Positions 1 to 13,810 of a stretch of 64,000 bases of DNA are shown here, piece after piece. A program made the position numbers and the translations under genes. The DNA comes from Chromobotia macracanthus (lineage: Eukaryota; Chordata; Actinopteri; Cypriniformes; Botiidae). A model generated the notes under the pieces. It did no database searches, was not told the origin of the DNA, and saw only the letters and a list, made by a program, of their open reading frames with translations. How positions within the stretch are numbered: position 1 is the first letter of the stretch; each line of letters opens with the position of its first letter. The stretch covers positions 1,488,001 through 1,552,000 of the forward strand of contig JAZGTH010000098.1 of NCBI GenBank assembly GCA_036877525.1. The letters are read 5' to 3'.

Positions 1-1050
1 TGAGAAAGTGTTAATGCCCATGGCAGTTATTCTAAAATGAGTTTCATACAGCCATTAAGAATTAGCTGACAGATGTCTAAATGTTTACATCATTTCTGAC
101 CATGTATGAAATACGACCAAATGTTTGGATGACACCATGCACACCGCAGTCAAATAAACCCAGACTACATTCAAACAAATGCTGGTCAGTTCTCTTTTAA
201 AATACCATCAAATATACTTTGAAAGTGGTTGCAGGAGACACAATGGAAATTCAATGGTTTAGACTTGACACACCCTTCTTTTTACTTGGGGATCTCAAAA
301 AATAAACCTGCTTTATATGGATTACCAGGGTATAAACTGACCAGCTGCTTGTTGCAATGCAACTTTATGGCCACTTAAATTCTGCAGCAGTAGATTTAAG
401 AGTGGGCGTGTACAGCGCAGACAGGTAAATCACCTTCACGGCGAGTCATAAGCCTTAGCTTGTTTACGGCGCTATTGAAACGCTGCAAATTAAGCCCTCC
501 AGACCTCAATGGGTTATTGTTGTCTGCGGGGTGGTTATTAAAGGCACATGAACAGTTTTATTATTGACTGCTGTTAACCATGTAGATACTGTAACTCACG
601 AGCATTTAAATGTGTCTGAGAAAAATCCAGACCAGCTCAATGAACAATTCTGCCAGTTGGGAATTCGGAAATGTCTAAAGGAGGCCAAAAAAGTGAATCA
701 GACAGAGGGACAAAGCTGTAGCCTTTTTAGGAAGAGTTAAAGTTCAGGCATGAATATCTGCATGACAACATTTATTAAATCAATAGAAACCCATTCACTT
801 TAAATTCAAATATTGTTTTATTCATAACCAAAGAAGTTTGATCACATGCGATGGGTAAAAGCAGCTCATGTGCATCTAAACTGAGGAGTTTCTCTTTCAT
901 CTGCATTCAGTGAAATTCATGCCATCAGGCCTCATTAGCATTTTAGTGGCAATGGTTACAGGAGGCGGCGGGTCACAGGAAGGGGAGGAGCAGAGGAAGT
1001 GAGCAGATGATGCTAATATATCTAACAGTGCTCATCCTTGTTTGTGCCAA

Positions 1051-1346
1051 CCCAGCTAACAACTTTAGTTGTAAAAACGTTTCCCCAATGTTATTTTGAA
1101 TGATCCAGTTAAAAATTGTATTAACACTGCGTGGTTATAAGAACATTAGTCAAACATTTTAATTTGTTTTTATAACATTTTTATAAAGTTACACTAACTA
1201 CTTAGAATTAACGTTTTTAATATACATGGTATATAATGTTTTAAAAAGTTCTACTGAAGTTACTGCAAGAACTTTTTGATAACTGACAGAACGTTTGGAG
1301 AATGTTAGTGTAATGTTAACATTCTGGAACTTTTCCTGTTAGCTGG
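1051..1346 (+). mobile_element. MITE copy 1, near full length
   Basis: It starts CCCAGCTAACAAC and ends CCTGTTAGCTGG, so its ends are inverted repeats. The inside is AT-rich with family landmarks: TGTAAAAACGTTTCCCC, GGTTATAAGAACATT, ACTGCAAGAACTTTTTGATAA. There is no coding capacity. The length and foldback character resemble the Angel-type MITEs described in teleosts; that match is from memory. Confidence 0.8.
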
Positions 1347-3420
1347 AAAGTTGCAAAGCTATGCTAATGTACAAGAAATCAAAAACTATGGATTACTTCA
1401 GGCAGGTTTTTATAAACAGTCAGGTAGAGCTAAGACTCAAAAGCTTGCATAACACACAGTGAAGTTTCCAAATGTAATTTTAAATCTGTAGGTCAAAGAC
1501 GATAAACACTGACAACTAAATTTGTACTGAATGGCTTCATTTCATAAACTGACCACTTAATTTATATGTACAGGCCATAGAAAAAGAGGAATATTAAAAG
1601 TGGAACAAACGTGACCTGTAAAAGGCCATAAGATTACTATGTGGGGAAAAGGCCAGACATTTCTAGTCAGTCACACTACCATTTAGCCGTTTGCCCTAAT
1701 ATACAACTTGTGCTGAATCTATTCTGGTCATTAAAACAATAAACACGATCTTGACATTCAACACGCACCATTTAAATTCATGACATTTCACTATGTCAGA
1801 GGCTCTTTAAAAAAAACCATAACTCTATAACATCCTAAATATTTAGTTTATAAGGCTGTCATTGCATTAGCCCACAGATGATGTCATGGATTGTGGAGGT
1901 GTCCTTCCTGTTTCCTCAACTTCCATTTAAAAACAACAACTGAGAGTCATGCTGGGAATTTGGAAAAGATTCATCTGCCTGTAATCCATCACTCTTTAAT
2001 TTTACTGTGCGAGTACAAGTAAACATTAACCAAGTACATATAAACAGTGATAACATCAGCTGACTCAGAAACATGGAGGTGGAAGCGTTTCTGAGAATTC
2101 TCTGGCTGAAATGAAGAAAAACACCAACAATTTTTGAAACGGGGAGAAACAGAGTTCGAAAATGTGCATCCAACAAGCTGAATTATTAATCTAGTGTTCT
2201 GATCAGAGCTTTGGAGGACAATTAAGTTAGAAGTTATTTATGGACAGCTAGTGATATAGCACAGCCTCTGACATTACTCCAGAACGAATTAACTCGGTCT
2301 GCATGTCATTGTTTGTTTAACCCCATATTAATAAAACCCTACAGCGGGCCTTTTCAAATAAATGCTGTTTTAGACTGAACCTAAAGACCCCATCCACTAA
2401 CTTTGATTTTGAAGGGACCAGATGGTAAAAGATTCTCATGTTGGCAAATAAAGAAAAGAACATTTTAAGTGCAGCAGAGTCGAGACCCAGCATGGTTAAA
2501 TTTATTAGCTGTGGCTTGTTACATTGGTTCAATCATTCTTATTAATAGCATTCCAACAGTAAGATGGTTAAATGGGATAATGAGAAGCATGATTTAGATA
2601 CTCGTTTTTATAGATCTGGCTTTTAGACATGTAAACCATAAGCATCTCACAGAATGTTTTCTTTACCAGAACTCATTTCTGATTGGTCATACCTCTGTGG
2701 CCCTGAGGTCTCCATGCATTATGGTCCAATCGCTTTACATTTATCTTTTGCACAGGACCATCTTTAGGTCACCGCATACTTTTACTTTTAAATACAGTCT
2801 ATAAAGGTAGCCAAATATGCCACTGAGCAGTGAAATCTTTCTTATTCAGCATTTCTGTCTTGTTTTCTATATACGTTTAAGCAATACATAATGTTTTGGT
2901 GTAACCAAAAAATGTGAGGTTATGCTTAGAATAAATCTGACAATGGGTTTAAAAAAAATGGTCTTTTTCGACAACTTTAAGTTAGTTTAACCTGCAGTGA
3001 CATTTCCCCAGATATTTACAGTTTGTGAAACTAAAGTATTCTGTATTGACATGCCCAGTTGCTTTTAGATGTTAACTGTCCTCCAGCCCTGGAAACTCTC
3101 ACTGATAAAAAACTGGAGCCTCACACACGTGTCTGGCTGTTCACCATCTCACACATATGGAAACGAAAGCTTCACAACAGACTGCTTGAATGCTTTCGCT
3201 GCTGAAATGACATACCACAACCACATTATGTAATCCATGTGTGTAATTACTTCATTTTAGCATCATCGCTTAGAATGCTATGTGCATTCTTTTGCATATG
3301 CAAACACTTTTTGCAGTGCTTAGAAAATATTCCTAAAAGATTACACACATACACAGAACAAAACAAGCAATACAGTGCTCTGGAATGTTTCCTAGAGACC
3401 AATCGTCCTTTTAACCAGGA

Positions 3421-3674
3421 ATGTTTTTAGAACGTTGGCTAACATTCACTAAAAGTTATTTCGAAGTTATTTAAAACATTGTTGTAGTACTGTTAGTAGA
3501 ACTATACATATGTAGTGAAATGTTATGCATCATATTAAAACAGTTATTCTTATGCTTCTAAACAATGTTTTTATAACAAAGTGATAACGTTAATACAACA
3601 TTTAAAAAATAAAATGAACATTTTTGATACTTAATGGAAATGTTAGAGAAACGTTCTTACTCGTTTTAGCTGGG
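3421..3674 (-). mobile_element. MITE copy 2
   Basis: Reverse-oriented copy: it opens with AGAACGTTGGCTAACATT and closes with AACGTTCTTACTCGTTTTAGCTGGG. The interior has the GATAACGTTAATACAACAT landmark. Confidence 0.75.
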
Positions 3675-6600
3675 CTGACTTGGTATACTTCTAAACTGAC
3701 CTCTTCCAAAACTAAGCTCTACATGCTAAGAGCGCTGCACTGACCTCATCCCTACCAATAGACCTCCCTTCTGTTTTCTAAATGATTCCCCCATAAAAAT
3801 GCAGCTTTTATCCATCTGTGAGGTTGCCACGACTTTTCAAATATGGACAGAATAAGACAAAGAAGAGTCAGGTCAATACATTCAAACACTTTTGCCCTCA
3901 TTTATTTAGCTGGACTCGACATAAGCAAACAATCCACTTGCATAGCTTAGCAACTCTGCGGTCCCAAACTTAAGTCACTGTTCTATGGCCCCATTATATC
4001 CTCAAATTCAGAAAATGGCCATTGTGGGTCCTACATTCACATTTAGACTAGTTGTTCCTGAATTCCATGAGAATCCTCAAACTACTTGGTATGCGAGAAA
4101 GATTACACTTAAGCATCTTATACATTTCAATAACATGAAAAGTATTAATTGATAAATAGACTTGTATAAGAATCAAAATGGTTAATTATTAATCAAAATC
4201 ATTAATATTAATGTAGGACACAAATGAAATCCAAAGTGTAATATGATAAAAACTAACGGTCAAACAAATTTAAACAATTTCTTAAAATGTTTCCTTTTAT
4301 AAATAATTTCTTGAAATAATTCGGCTTGATTACCGCTGCAAAAATGCTTAATGTTGACCCAAAATGAATAAAAGCTGTTGGATTGGATCACAAATGCCTT
4401 ATTCTTTTAAATACTTGGAGTAAAAAGGAAATGACACCAGTGATGGGAAAGTTCAGTTGTCCAACTGAGCACCCGCGCTTGGATGGGCTGAGCAAACACT
4501 GCCTTTGTGTGCCCATCTCCTGGCCTCTGATGCGGCCTGACAGGAAAAGCATTAGGGGAAGGCTGGTAAAGCAGCTGTCTCCTGTTTACCCTGCTCCTCT
4601 TGGCCTGGGCATCAATTAGCCTGGCAATGCAGAGAGCTCGATCAACAGAGCTCAAATTAAACACTGAGCGACCAAATGTGAGAAGACACACATTTCCATC
4701 TCCTTCAAACAAACAGTCACACAGTCACAAACTCACAATCATCTGACAAACAGAAGACCATATTTATGGGGTGTAAGAGACCTTAAAAATATGAAGGCGT
4801 TTTAAGTGGTTGTGAAACTTCTTCCATTTGTTTTAGCCATCGAAAGAGTTGGCCTTAAGCTTTTCAATCATCATGAAAACTTTCTGGCTTGATCATTTGT
4901 ATTCCTGTAATTAAAAAAAAATCTAGAAGAGTTAAGCAATTATAAAGGAAGAATTAAGCCACGTTCAAGAAGGTTTCATTCCTCAGGGCTAAAATTCTCA
5001 TCGTTAACAAGACACACAAGTAAACCTCTGCTGTTTATGTTTATTATGATAAAACAAATGGACGAAACAGATCTCCTATTATAAGTTGATTCACGTGTAA
5101 CTTAAATACCCAAAAAATAAGGGTGGTGGGGGGGTGGGGTTTCACCTGTGCCCTCTTGTGGACACCTGGCACACTGAACTTGTTGGACTTCTGTAACATC
5201 TCTGCTCTGGGCATTGTCTTACAGATAACACTGCATAGAGTTAATATCTAAACAAACAGGGCCAATTTTTATAGACAAAACAATTAGGTGAAAAGGTTGA
5301 AAAACAAACTGCTCTTTTAGTAAACTTACAGCTGAAACCACCAGTTTTGACTGAAAAGAAAACGAATTTGTTTAGGAAAAATGATTTGGTTACATTTATA
5401 ATAAAGTAAATAAAGTAATAGCACAACTGAAATACACACAGAATAATACAATATAATATTGAGACAGTCATAACAGAGAAACACCCAATTCCTATGCGCT
5501 GACAAGCAGCAATACAAAAGATGCTGCTGGCAGAACGATTCTGGAACTGGGAGGGGTCATCACTGCTGCCAAGAGCAGAGGGGACAGAATCTAAGGCACG
5601 AGTCAAAGCAATTAAAACAGGAAAGTAAGTAATCAAACAAATTACAGTATTAGGTCCCACCCAAGCACAGAGCAAGCCAACAGGACACATCCTTCTTTCT
5701 TCCACCAATAGAAGACATGCTACAAATTACACCTGTCATGTTTCTGCTTGAACTAATCATGATATCAAAGATTGGAATCCATGTCCCATTCATTCATTTG
5801 GAGTCTGTGAAGCTCGGATACAAATTACCAGCTCTTTCTCCAGAGAAGCTGTACTGCTCCCTTAAAACATCTGTTGCTTTTAATTCACCCCTTGGCCTAC
5901 ATTCAGGTGACTAATCATGAGCTCACTATTGAGGGACCTGCTGCACCTTGTGAACACATGAATCACACGAAACATTTGATCCATGTGTACTCTGACTCGG
6001 TCAAACGTCTCTCAGGACATGTTCAAAAAGACTTCATCCTAATTACCTCACTTCATTTCATCCCACAGCGTTGGAACTTAAGTGTTCATCAGGTCTCAGA
6101 TGAGCTGCTGAATACTAAAGAACATTGACTGGTGTAAAACAATTACGGTTTCTGTGCCGTATAAGAGGAATAAATCAAAAGAAAAAGGCTGAAATGCCTC
6201 TGGGTGGCCTCAGAGGAAGGGATCAGCTAGTACAGATGGTTCTGACATTGTCGGATTTCATTTATGGGAAATAAATGGGCAGCAAAACCTCAGCACGCCC
6301 AGTATACAGGCATTTTTATTATTCATTTTGACAGTCGGCAAAAGCAACATGAGCACGGAGGGAGTAACACACCTAAACGCTATTGTCACTGTGTCTCAGA
6401 AGCAAGACATGAAAACAGAGTCGGCCTGACAGAATCGTTTGAATGTCTGTCAGTAAAGTCTCATAGCCAATTTCATCAATCTGATATAAGCTTACAAGAG
6501 CTTTTAAAAACATTTGAAAAACTGAGGTCACTCTAGCCAACACAAAAGCTCTGCAGGTGCTAAGCAGCTGAAAGCTCTTCCACCAGGAAGCTGTAAAAAG

Positions 6601-7256
6601 TTAACTACACCCCTGTTGTGTGCTGTGCTGTTATGGTTTTGGTGAGTGGAAGCACTTGTGGTTAGTAAATAAGCCCATTCATGGAGTTTGTGTACAGCCG
6701 CCTCATAGGGGTCAAGACATTGGGCCATTCCACACCATGATTTGTGCCACAGTCTCAGTTTTATCAAACAGTTCTCTTTCAACACTTAACGTTTTCTAGC
6801 AGGCCATCAAATTACACAGCAACACATCTGTTTAACTTAAAATCTCTCTGGGGTAATTAACGCACTTAATTACAGAACGCAGACACAGCCTAGTTTAAAA
6901 AGTGGGAAAGAACAGATCAACACAGCGCTGAATAAGTAAAAGTTATTGGACGTTATATCATTAAAACATAACAGAAGGGCAATACAAAGTACTCAAGTCT
7001 GTCTGATTACATTTCCCTGAAAAACTAGCATTTCTGGCAACTAAGAAGAAAAAATTAGTAACTCAGATCTACTATTTCTGAAATATGTTCTAATCAATGT
7101 ATTGATTGACAATCAGGTATAACAAATAACAAGGTTCTTTAAAGTCTATTTTTTCTAGTTAACATTACTAATCTTCCTGTGTCACAGTAGCTCTGGCAGT
7201 GTGTGATACTAGCTATTCCAAAGACATAGGTGTGATGCCTTGGAAATGCACAACCT

Positions 7257-7293
7257 GAAAATAAAAGCAGCCACCAAATGCATAAATGTAAAT
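7257..7293 (+). mobile_element. SINE/L2 tail fragment
   Basis: AAATAAAAGCAGCCACCAAA followed by TGCATAAATGTAAAT matches the tail. The head is not recognisable. Confidence 0.5.
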
Positions 7294-7818
7294 TCACTTC
7301 CTTCATTCTCTGGTCTGGTTTGCCCAGTCATGGTATTATTGAAAAAAATAATTGAAAACCGTAAACTCACTGTGAATAACATCTGGACTGTGCTGTATAC
7401 TGGCCCAGGTCTCAAGAAAGAACACAGCCAAACAAAACATTTCCCAGCCTCCAAGTCTCATTGGCTTTTAAAACCTATTCTCCTGCGGACAGATAAAATG
7501 TGAGTACAAAGACGTTTCGCGGTCCACGCCATGGCAAACTCGCGACGATAGAGTTGAGTAATGGAGGGGTCTCGAACCCTGGATAAGGGACAAAAACTAG
7601 AAGCAAAATAAAACCTTTGAGACCATTTCGCAAATAATGGTTTAATAAAAATCCAGACGTGCACTTTACATTCAAGTACATCTTCATAAAATGACCATGA
7701 AATAAAACCCCAAAGCCAGATTTTTATTCGGTTATATCAAGGCCGCGGTAAGGGAAATACAACCTACAGTATGCGTTTTAGCTTAGGCACACAGCGCTAC
7801 TGCCTAGAGGGCTTTTAA

Positions 7819-7838
7819 CGTGTGTGTGTGTGTGTGTT
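7819..7838. repeat. (TG)n microsatellite
   Basis: About nine TG units. Confidence 0.9.
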
Positions 7839-9334
7839 TAATGATTATTCCCTCATCAGTACTCTATATTTTACATTCAATAGAAACATCATCACACTGA
7901 AAAAGTGTTGTTTTTTTGCCCTCATGTATCATTTAAAGGCCATACAAGTGAGGTAAGAATAAATAACAGTGGATAAAGTTCGATGATATGCAGGGCTGCA
8001 CAAATAACCCTTAATCTTTCTACCTGAATGATAACATCAGTTGTTCCCCTGCCTGCAGCATGAGATGCTGTTGGTTCTTCTTTTGACCAGGCAGACACTG
8101 GTCGAAAAAAAAAAAATCACATCTGTCTGCCAAAACATATACAACCCCCTAAAATCACATGTCCTTGCTACACAACACTCCACTGGTGTTAGAACTTCAT
8201 CTCTCATACCAGAAAGTTCATGTTGACCTACTGACCACAAACTCACACCTCAAATGGCCCGACAGCTCTGTGAAAACAAGCTGAGATGTTGTTATACTTA
8301 TTTTGACCTTTGCTTAGCCCCATATTGTCATTTTCTTAAAGACAAATTGAGATCATGTGAACAGCTATGCACAGTTCAAATGACTACATGGCTCATTCAA
8401 AAACCTTAGAAAAGAATACCAATTAGAAGAACACCAATTGCCAAACATTATTTGGAGAAGCTGTTTAATGATAAATACATTCAAGCATGAAACGATTCAG
8501 TGGCTCTGTTTATATATTATAGTTTAACTTGTGCTTCCTGCACAGGGCCCTACAAGAAACAACAAACAGCCACTGTACTCCTCTGACCAAAAATAATTTT
8601 GCATACAAATTTAACAAATCCAATATCTGCAAATAAAAAGTGGGTTAAAATTGGGGAAACGCAACAGTTCAGATTATTAGGAATGAAACATTTAAGGGCA
8701 TTTAATGTGTGTTATAATTACTACACATGCAAAACAGCCAAGAAAATAGTGGGATCTAATAATCTAATCTAACACAGTGCGGCCCAATGGTCTAAGACTA
8801 GTTAAAACAGTGCTTCAGTTTTATTTTTTACACAATCAATAATATTAACAAAACTGACTTATTTGTAAACAACAAAAACATGGTGACTTTATTTAATGAG
8901 TGCCCTAGAAACAATGACCTCACATATCTCTTATTTTAGATCATAAAAGTCTTTTAAGTTTCTGGTTCCAGTTAGCTTGTGATTTGCAGTGCGGTCTCAA
9001 CTTTTCGGTCCCAAAATTGTATATTTCGGTTAAATGATGTCACACGGTAAATGATGAAACTTTACCGGGAAGCGCTTGACTTTAGTCGTTTGATGAAATG
9101 AAACAGAAATGGTTTAAGGAAGTCGACCGCTTGCACTGAAAGCTTAGCGATGAGGGCGCTAAAAGTTCAGTCACCTACACAGCATCAACAATCCGGCTAA
9201 GACAACTAGCTACGACTAATATAAACAAACACTTAATCGTGCTTTCATGCTCCAGCGTAGTTAATTATAAACATATCTTTCTGTTTCTACCATTTCTATA
9301 ATATCTATCAGTTTGTTTACCATGTTGGACTCAC

Positions 9335-9560
9335 CTTAAAGCATTTAGCGCGGGATTTAAAACACTGTCAGCCGTGTTTGGCTTCAGTACTTCCAGTTAG
9401 ACGGTCAGCCGGTTATCTACGGTTACACCAGCCTAAAGGAATACAACAAACTTCAGACTTAATGCACTTTTCTTAAATTAAAGTGGAAAAATGTTAAAAA
9501 AAAAAAAACTCGCTAACTACCGATTAATTGTCCTTTGCACCTGCCCTTACGTGTACCGCT
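9335..9560 (-). promoter_or_regulatory. Possible untranslated first exon and promoter region
   Basis: On the minus strand the sequence reads into a strong donor, CTTAAAG|GTGAGT at 9335/9334, and the block above it carries more CpG and GC than its surroundings (gcgcgg, gccgtg, acggtc, gccgg). No ATG frame of note is present, so it would be a 5'-untranslated exon of a gene running towards position 1. In human the gene downstream of C8orf34 on the same strand is SULF1, which has untranslated 5' exons; that assignment is speculative. A chance GTGAGT is possible. Confidence 0.3.
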
Positions 9561-9562
9561 GA

Positions 9563-9631
9563 CCACACCCCTACTTTAATTATGCATATTAGCCACACCC
9601 CCTATTTAATTATGCATGTTGGCCACTCCTC
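9563..9631. repeat. Tandem 30-bp repeat with CACCC box and TAATTATGCAT
   Basis: Two consecutive 30-bp units begin CCACACCCC and continue with TTTAATTATGCAT (9563-9592, 9593-9622), and a degenerate third start CCACTCCTC follows. Each unit joins a CACCC-type GC box with a POU/homeodomain-like TAATTATGCAT. It lies just upstream of the possible minus-strand first exon. Confidence 0.7.
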
Positions 9632-12600
9632 TTGTTTGCGTCAACGAAAGTTTCAGCATCGATTCAACGGGAGCAAATGAATGCTGATCAGAGAAGAAAG
9701 TTTCTGTTTTTCCACATTTAACTCCGTAACGTTGTTGACTGTAGTTATAAGTGCTAAATTGACAGCACATGTGCAGCTAAAGCCTGTTTTCCTACCTGCT
9801 CTGATGGTTGTTTTTGAGGTTTAGTGGGAGGAAATGGTATCACAGCAGATCCTGCCGCAAAATGCTTTAGTGATGAATTGGTCTGACATTCTGGCAATTT
9901 AATAAGACATGCGATGTTTTTCATTTATAAAAAGGTCAGATAAACTTGTGCTTTAAATCCTAAGAGTAACACAGATACTGGACAAATGTAAGCACGGAAA
10001 CATCATTATTTAAAATAATGAAAATAGCTGATACAGCTCATGATAATGTCACCAAAAGTTGTCAATTCTCCATAGCAGTTCTGATACCACATTTAAAGTA
10101 AAGTGCTATTGAACATACACATTTATTTAAAAAAATATACATGTTATAAAAATGAATGTAACTGGACAATGCAACATAGCTTTTTTATTAAAAAATCTTT
10201 CAATTGAACGGTCAGTAATAAAGAATAATTTACACTGTAACATATACGCTAATTCACAGATCCTATATTTTTTAATCGCCAGACAGACATCTGCACAAAT
10301 TCAGGGCCACTGTGTAGCTCATGGGAGTCATCCCTACATGTTAACATCCTTTCTTGATTATGCTGGGCTAAACTATGAGAATAATTAGATATGAATGGTG
10401 AAGGGTGTCTCATTACTACAAAGTCAAGCAGGGACTTTTAAGTAAGTCTTCTGAGGCAACAGCTGGCTCTCCAAAGATGAAGACACTGGACTACTTCCTA
10501 ATGAACAGAAGTTCCACAGTTATGAGAGCTCCTTAGCCAAGCTTTGAAAACAGCTCAACTGGATTCACACACACACTATGGGAACAGTAGGGAGAAAAGC
10601 TGTCCTGTATACGACTTCAAAGCCTACTTGTACCCGACCATAGATTTGTTTGTGCTTTATGTCAGGATTAATATGACTTCAGTTATAAATAAAAAGCAGA
10701 GGCCAGTCAGCTGACCACTGGTGGTGGTCTGAACCTTCAGGAGAGAGGAAGAGATGTTCCTGGGTGCCCTGAGGACTTTAACAGGATTCCTGTTTGTAGG
10801 AAACCCCGTGACATGGCGGATAAACTCAGCTGTAAAATCAATCCATTGACCTTTAACAATAAACACTTCAAAACATATATCCCTGCACATTATTTGGAAG
10901 ACAGTTTATAGCACTGAGAAACAAAAAGAAAACAAGGAAACAAAAGTTTCAATGTTTTACTGACCACAACTCTATAAAATATTTGCATAATATTTGCAAT
11001 AATGTGGCCGTATGTGGCCAAATATTGCGAAATGTTTAATACTTTATAGAAGAATGAACAAACTAGGAAAATGGTCATATCCTTGATTTTAAAAACAAAT
11101 GCCAGTGCAATCATTGCTATGAAAATACCAATCACAATGTTATATCCAATTGATTTACGTTTATTAAAAAAACAAAAACATTGTTTACCGTGGAATATTG
11201 AGAAACATGACATCATTTACAAAAAAGCATGAGAAAGTCTCCTGTGAGAATGATACACATGCTAACATTTACAAATTCAGATCTCGAAATATGTTACTAA
11301 CTGAACTATGTTCTCTAATCCCATTTTTTTACTCTTTTGTAATGGTAACTTTGAGTCATCTTTCCGTAAGACCACATCCCGTCTTCCTGGCTCCCGTTAC
11401 GGGGATATCTCGGAACGAGATGGCACGGATACTATAGTTAATAAAATATTTAATTTTACACAAGAAACTGATTGCTCTAAATTCCTTATTCTGTGGCGCT
11501 AGACCGAGACAAAGCCCTTTGACTAACCACATCCTGTTTAAAAACTGAGTGTGAATAAAGGATTTGAGGTTTGGCAAAAAATGATCCCAGTGATCAGATG
11601 TTGTTTGGGTGTGGCTGCTTACAGTCTATCTCACAGTTCATCATGAATTCAAATCCAGTGTTTACATTTACTCTGATTCTTTAAGCCGACAGCATATCAT
11701 TTCCTGACCCCCATGTGTGACCAGCAGTGTGGAATCAGCACGCGATCATGAGACATTTTAATGTAGATTTACAGTCCCACAGAGGCTCTGGATCAATCCA
11801 ATTCTGAGGGGTAGGTGGAAAGACTGAATCATACTTTGTGACAATCTCTATTGAGGGAGAAAAACAGTGAAGGCGAGAAACCATTGCCCATCTTTCACAC
11901 CTGCCAACATCACCAACTTGAAACACTCGAAGCATGAACCACAAAATGAGGGCTGGCGATTTCTCAGTAGCGTCAGCTTTGAAAACAACATTTGTCATGC
12001 TGATGGGGAAAATGTGAAGTTTAATCAGCCGTAAGTGGGAAAATATTTCCAGAGATTACAGTAAGTGTCATACAAGTGCGGTTGTTTTGAAGTATGTCAC
12101 CATCGAGTCACATCTCAAACACATTTAGAGTCTCGGTTCTAATCCAATGAGATTTAAAGGAGTTCTGGGTGTTTTGCTCTTAAATTTATGCCCTTAAACC
12201 AAATACATTAAGTCTGTGAAGTCTCTGTATGTCAGTGAGTACAGTCCTTTTTACACAAAGCACTATTTTTGAATAGGATTTTAAATAGAAACAACTAAAT
12301 GTTATGGAATAATTTCTCTAACCGCATCAAACACACAAAACTCTGTGTTTGAACTGTTAAGAAAATATGCAGTAATTAAAAAATATAGCATATTGGCTAC
12401 TTTTATTTATTTGTATATGATTCACTAATATATACCATAAGTAACCAATAAGATGAAGAATAATTTAAAAAACCTGCACAACATACAGATGAATCAAACT
12501 TTATACAAATGTTTTTATTTTGAATGATACAAGGAAATAACAGTTGTAACAGGCTACATATTTTTCTGTGAGTATAAAAGTCAAAGTAATTGTATATCTT

Positions 12601-13654
12601 TAGAAACGTGTTCTCACCATTTGTAGACACAATGTTGTTGAGAATGAGAATGTGTCATGCTGAGGTCAGCTGGGGCAGTGCTGTGCATGTCCAACATTAT
12701 ACATACATGAACATTTGTGACATTCATTTTCTCTGCAAATGCCATAATGTACATCCTTTTTGGGATGTATTGAAAAGACTTATCACAAATCCCTTGATCA
12801 CCTACTGATTTGGCACATAAAGTCATAAATTGTTTATTTTTGCAGGGCAGCAATACATACTTTTTTGATGAACAGACAACAAGCATGCCAACAGACAAAA
12901 ATTCAAGTGCAGGCTTTTCTTTTTTCCGATAAACATATATATTACATTCTATCCTTTCAAATGGTTCTACTGTGAAACACATTTTCATTTCTAAGAAATA
13001 TTAGCATCTGTGGAAAAAAGTACACAATCGTTCTTTTGGTCAAAATTAAAAAAATATGTGTCTCTTGCAGACTCACAATATTCAAATGCCCCTTTAAATT
13101 GCATAATTGTTTGATTGGCTCTGTGTCTTCCATACACATCGTTACAAACCTGTAGAAAGCAAATAAAATATCAGTTGCCTGGAAGCAGACATCAGTTCAA
13201 TATAACCACTAATAAGCAAAGTAACCTCAGTAATTACCATGAAAACACCCTTTAATATTTTAACATGTCACAGATATATGTGAGAATGGAAAAACGAGAT
13301 GGTGTCTGAGTTGTCATGTATTTCATGGTGCATATACATGGGAGTGTTTGAATGAGGTCAGAAGAATCGGCACCCAGCTTTGGGTAGGTTAGCCCAATTC
13401 TACCACAAAGCTTATTGGCTGCATTTGACTGTATAGGCCAGTCTGCCCTCTCCAACTGTAAAACCTCAGCTGGGCTCAAGAAGTCAAACCACAGAGGAGA
13501 CACTTTCGTCACTACATTGACTCTGAACTGCCACATGCTTGAGTGGCACTCAGTTAAATCAATAGAAACAGCCATTATACTCTTTCCAAAACACTGGGCC
13601 CTAATATAGTCTCACATTCTAGGGACCTGCTACAAATCTGAACCCAGTGCATTA

Positions 13655-13810
13655 TGGGTACCAGTGATCTACTCTGATAATGTTTCCAAACTACAGTACA
13701 AGCTACTCTAAATATAGAGTAATTACAGTTTAGTCAAGATGTTTATCTTTACAAAAAGATACTACTAAAGCTACTAAAAAGCAGCTAACCATAGTGAAGT
13801 AACTTAATGT
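13655..13810. repeat. Diverged repeat with CTACT/AGTA words
   Basis: AAACTACAGTACAAGCTACT and ACTACTAAAGCTACT words suggest an old hAT-type non-autonomous element. The ends are not clear. Confidence 0.35.

Larger units (their letters stand above)
1..9334. other. Intergenic, downstream of C8orf34
   Basis: No supported coding exon was found on either strand. The stretch holds two MITE copies (1051-1346, 3421-3674), a G-rich tract (5121-5139), a GC-richer patch (4385-4640), a CpG-containing patch (7490-7610), a SINE-tail fragment (7257-7293) and a (TG)n run (7819-7838). Longer open frames here lack splice context and look like chance. Confidence 0.6.

Noticed and set aside
4407..4712. Minus-strand 101-codon frame.
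   Set aside because: No motif, no splice context, and the plus strand is equally open. Kept only as a GC-richer patch.
5241..5708. Minus-strand 155-codon open frame, hydrophobic in places.
   Set aside because: It is the longest uninterrupted frame outside the gene apart from the exon K region, but shows no domain and an AT-driven Phe/Ile/Tyr/Cys composition, and another frame in the same strand is open over part of it. Treated as chance.
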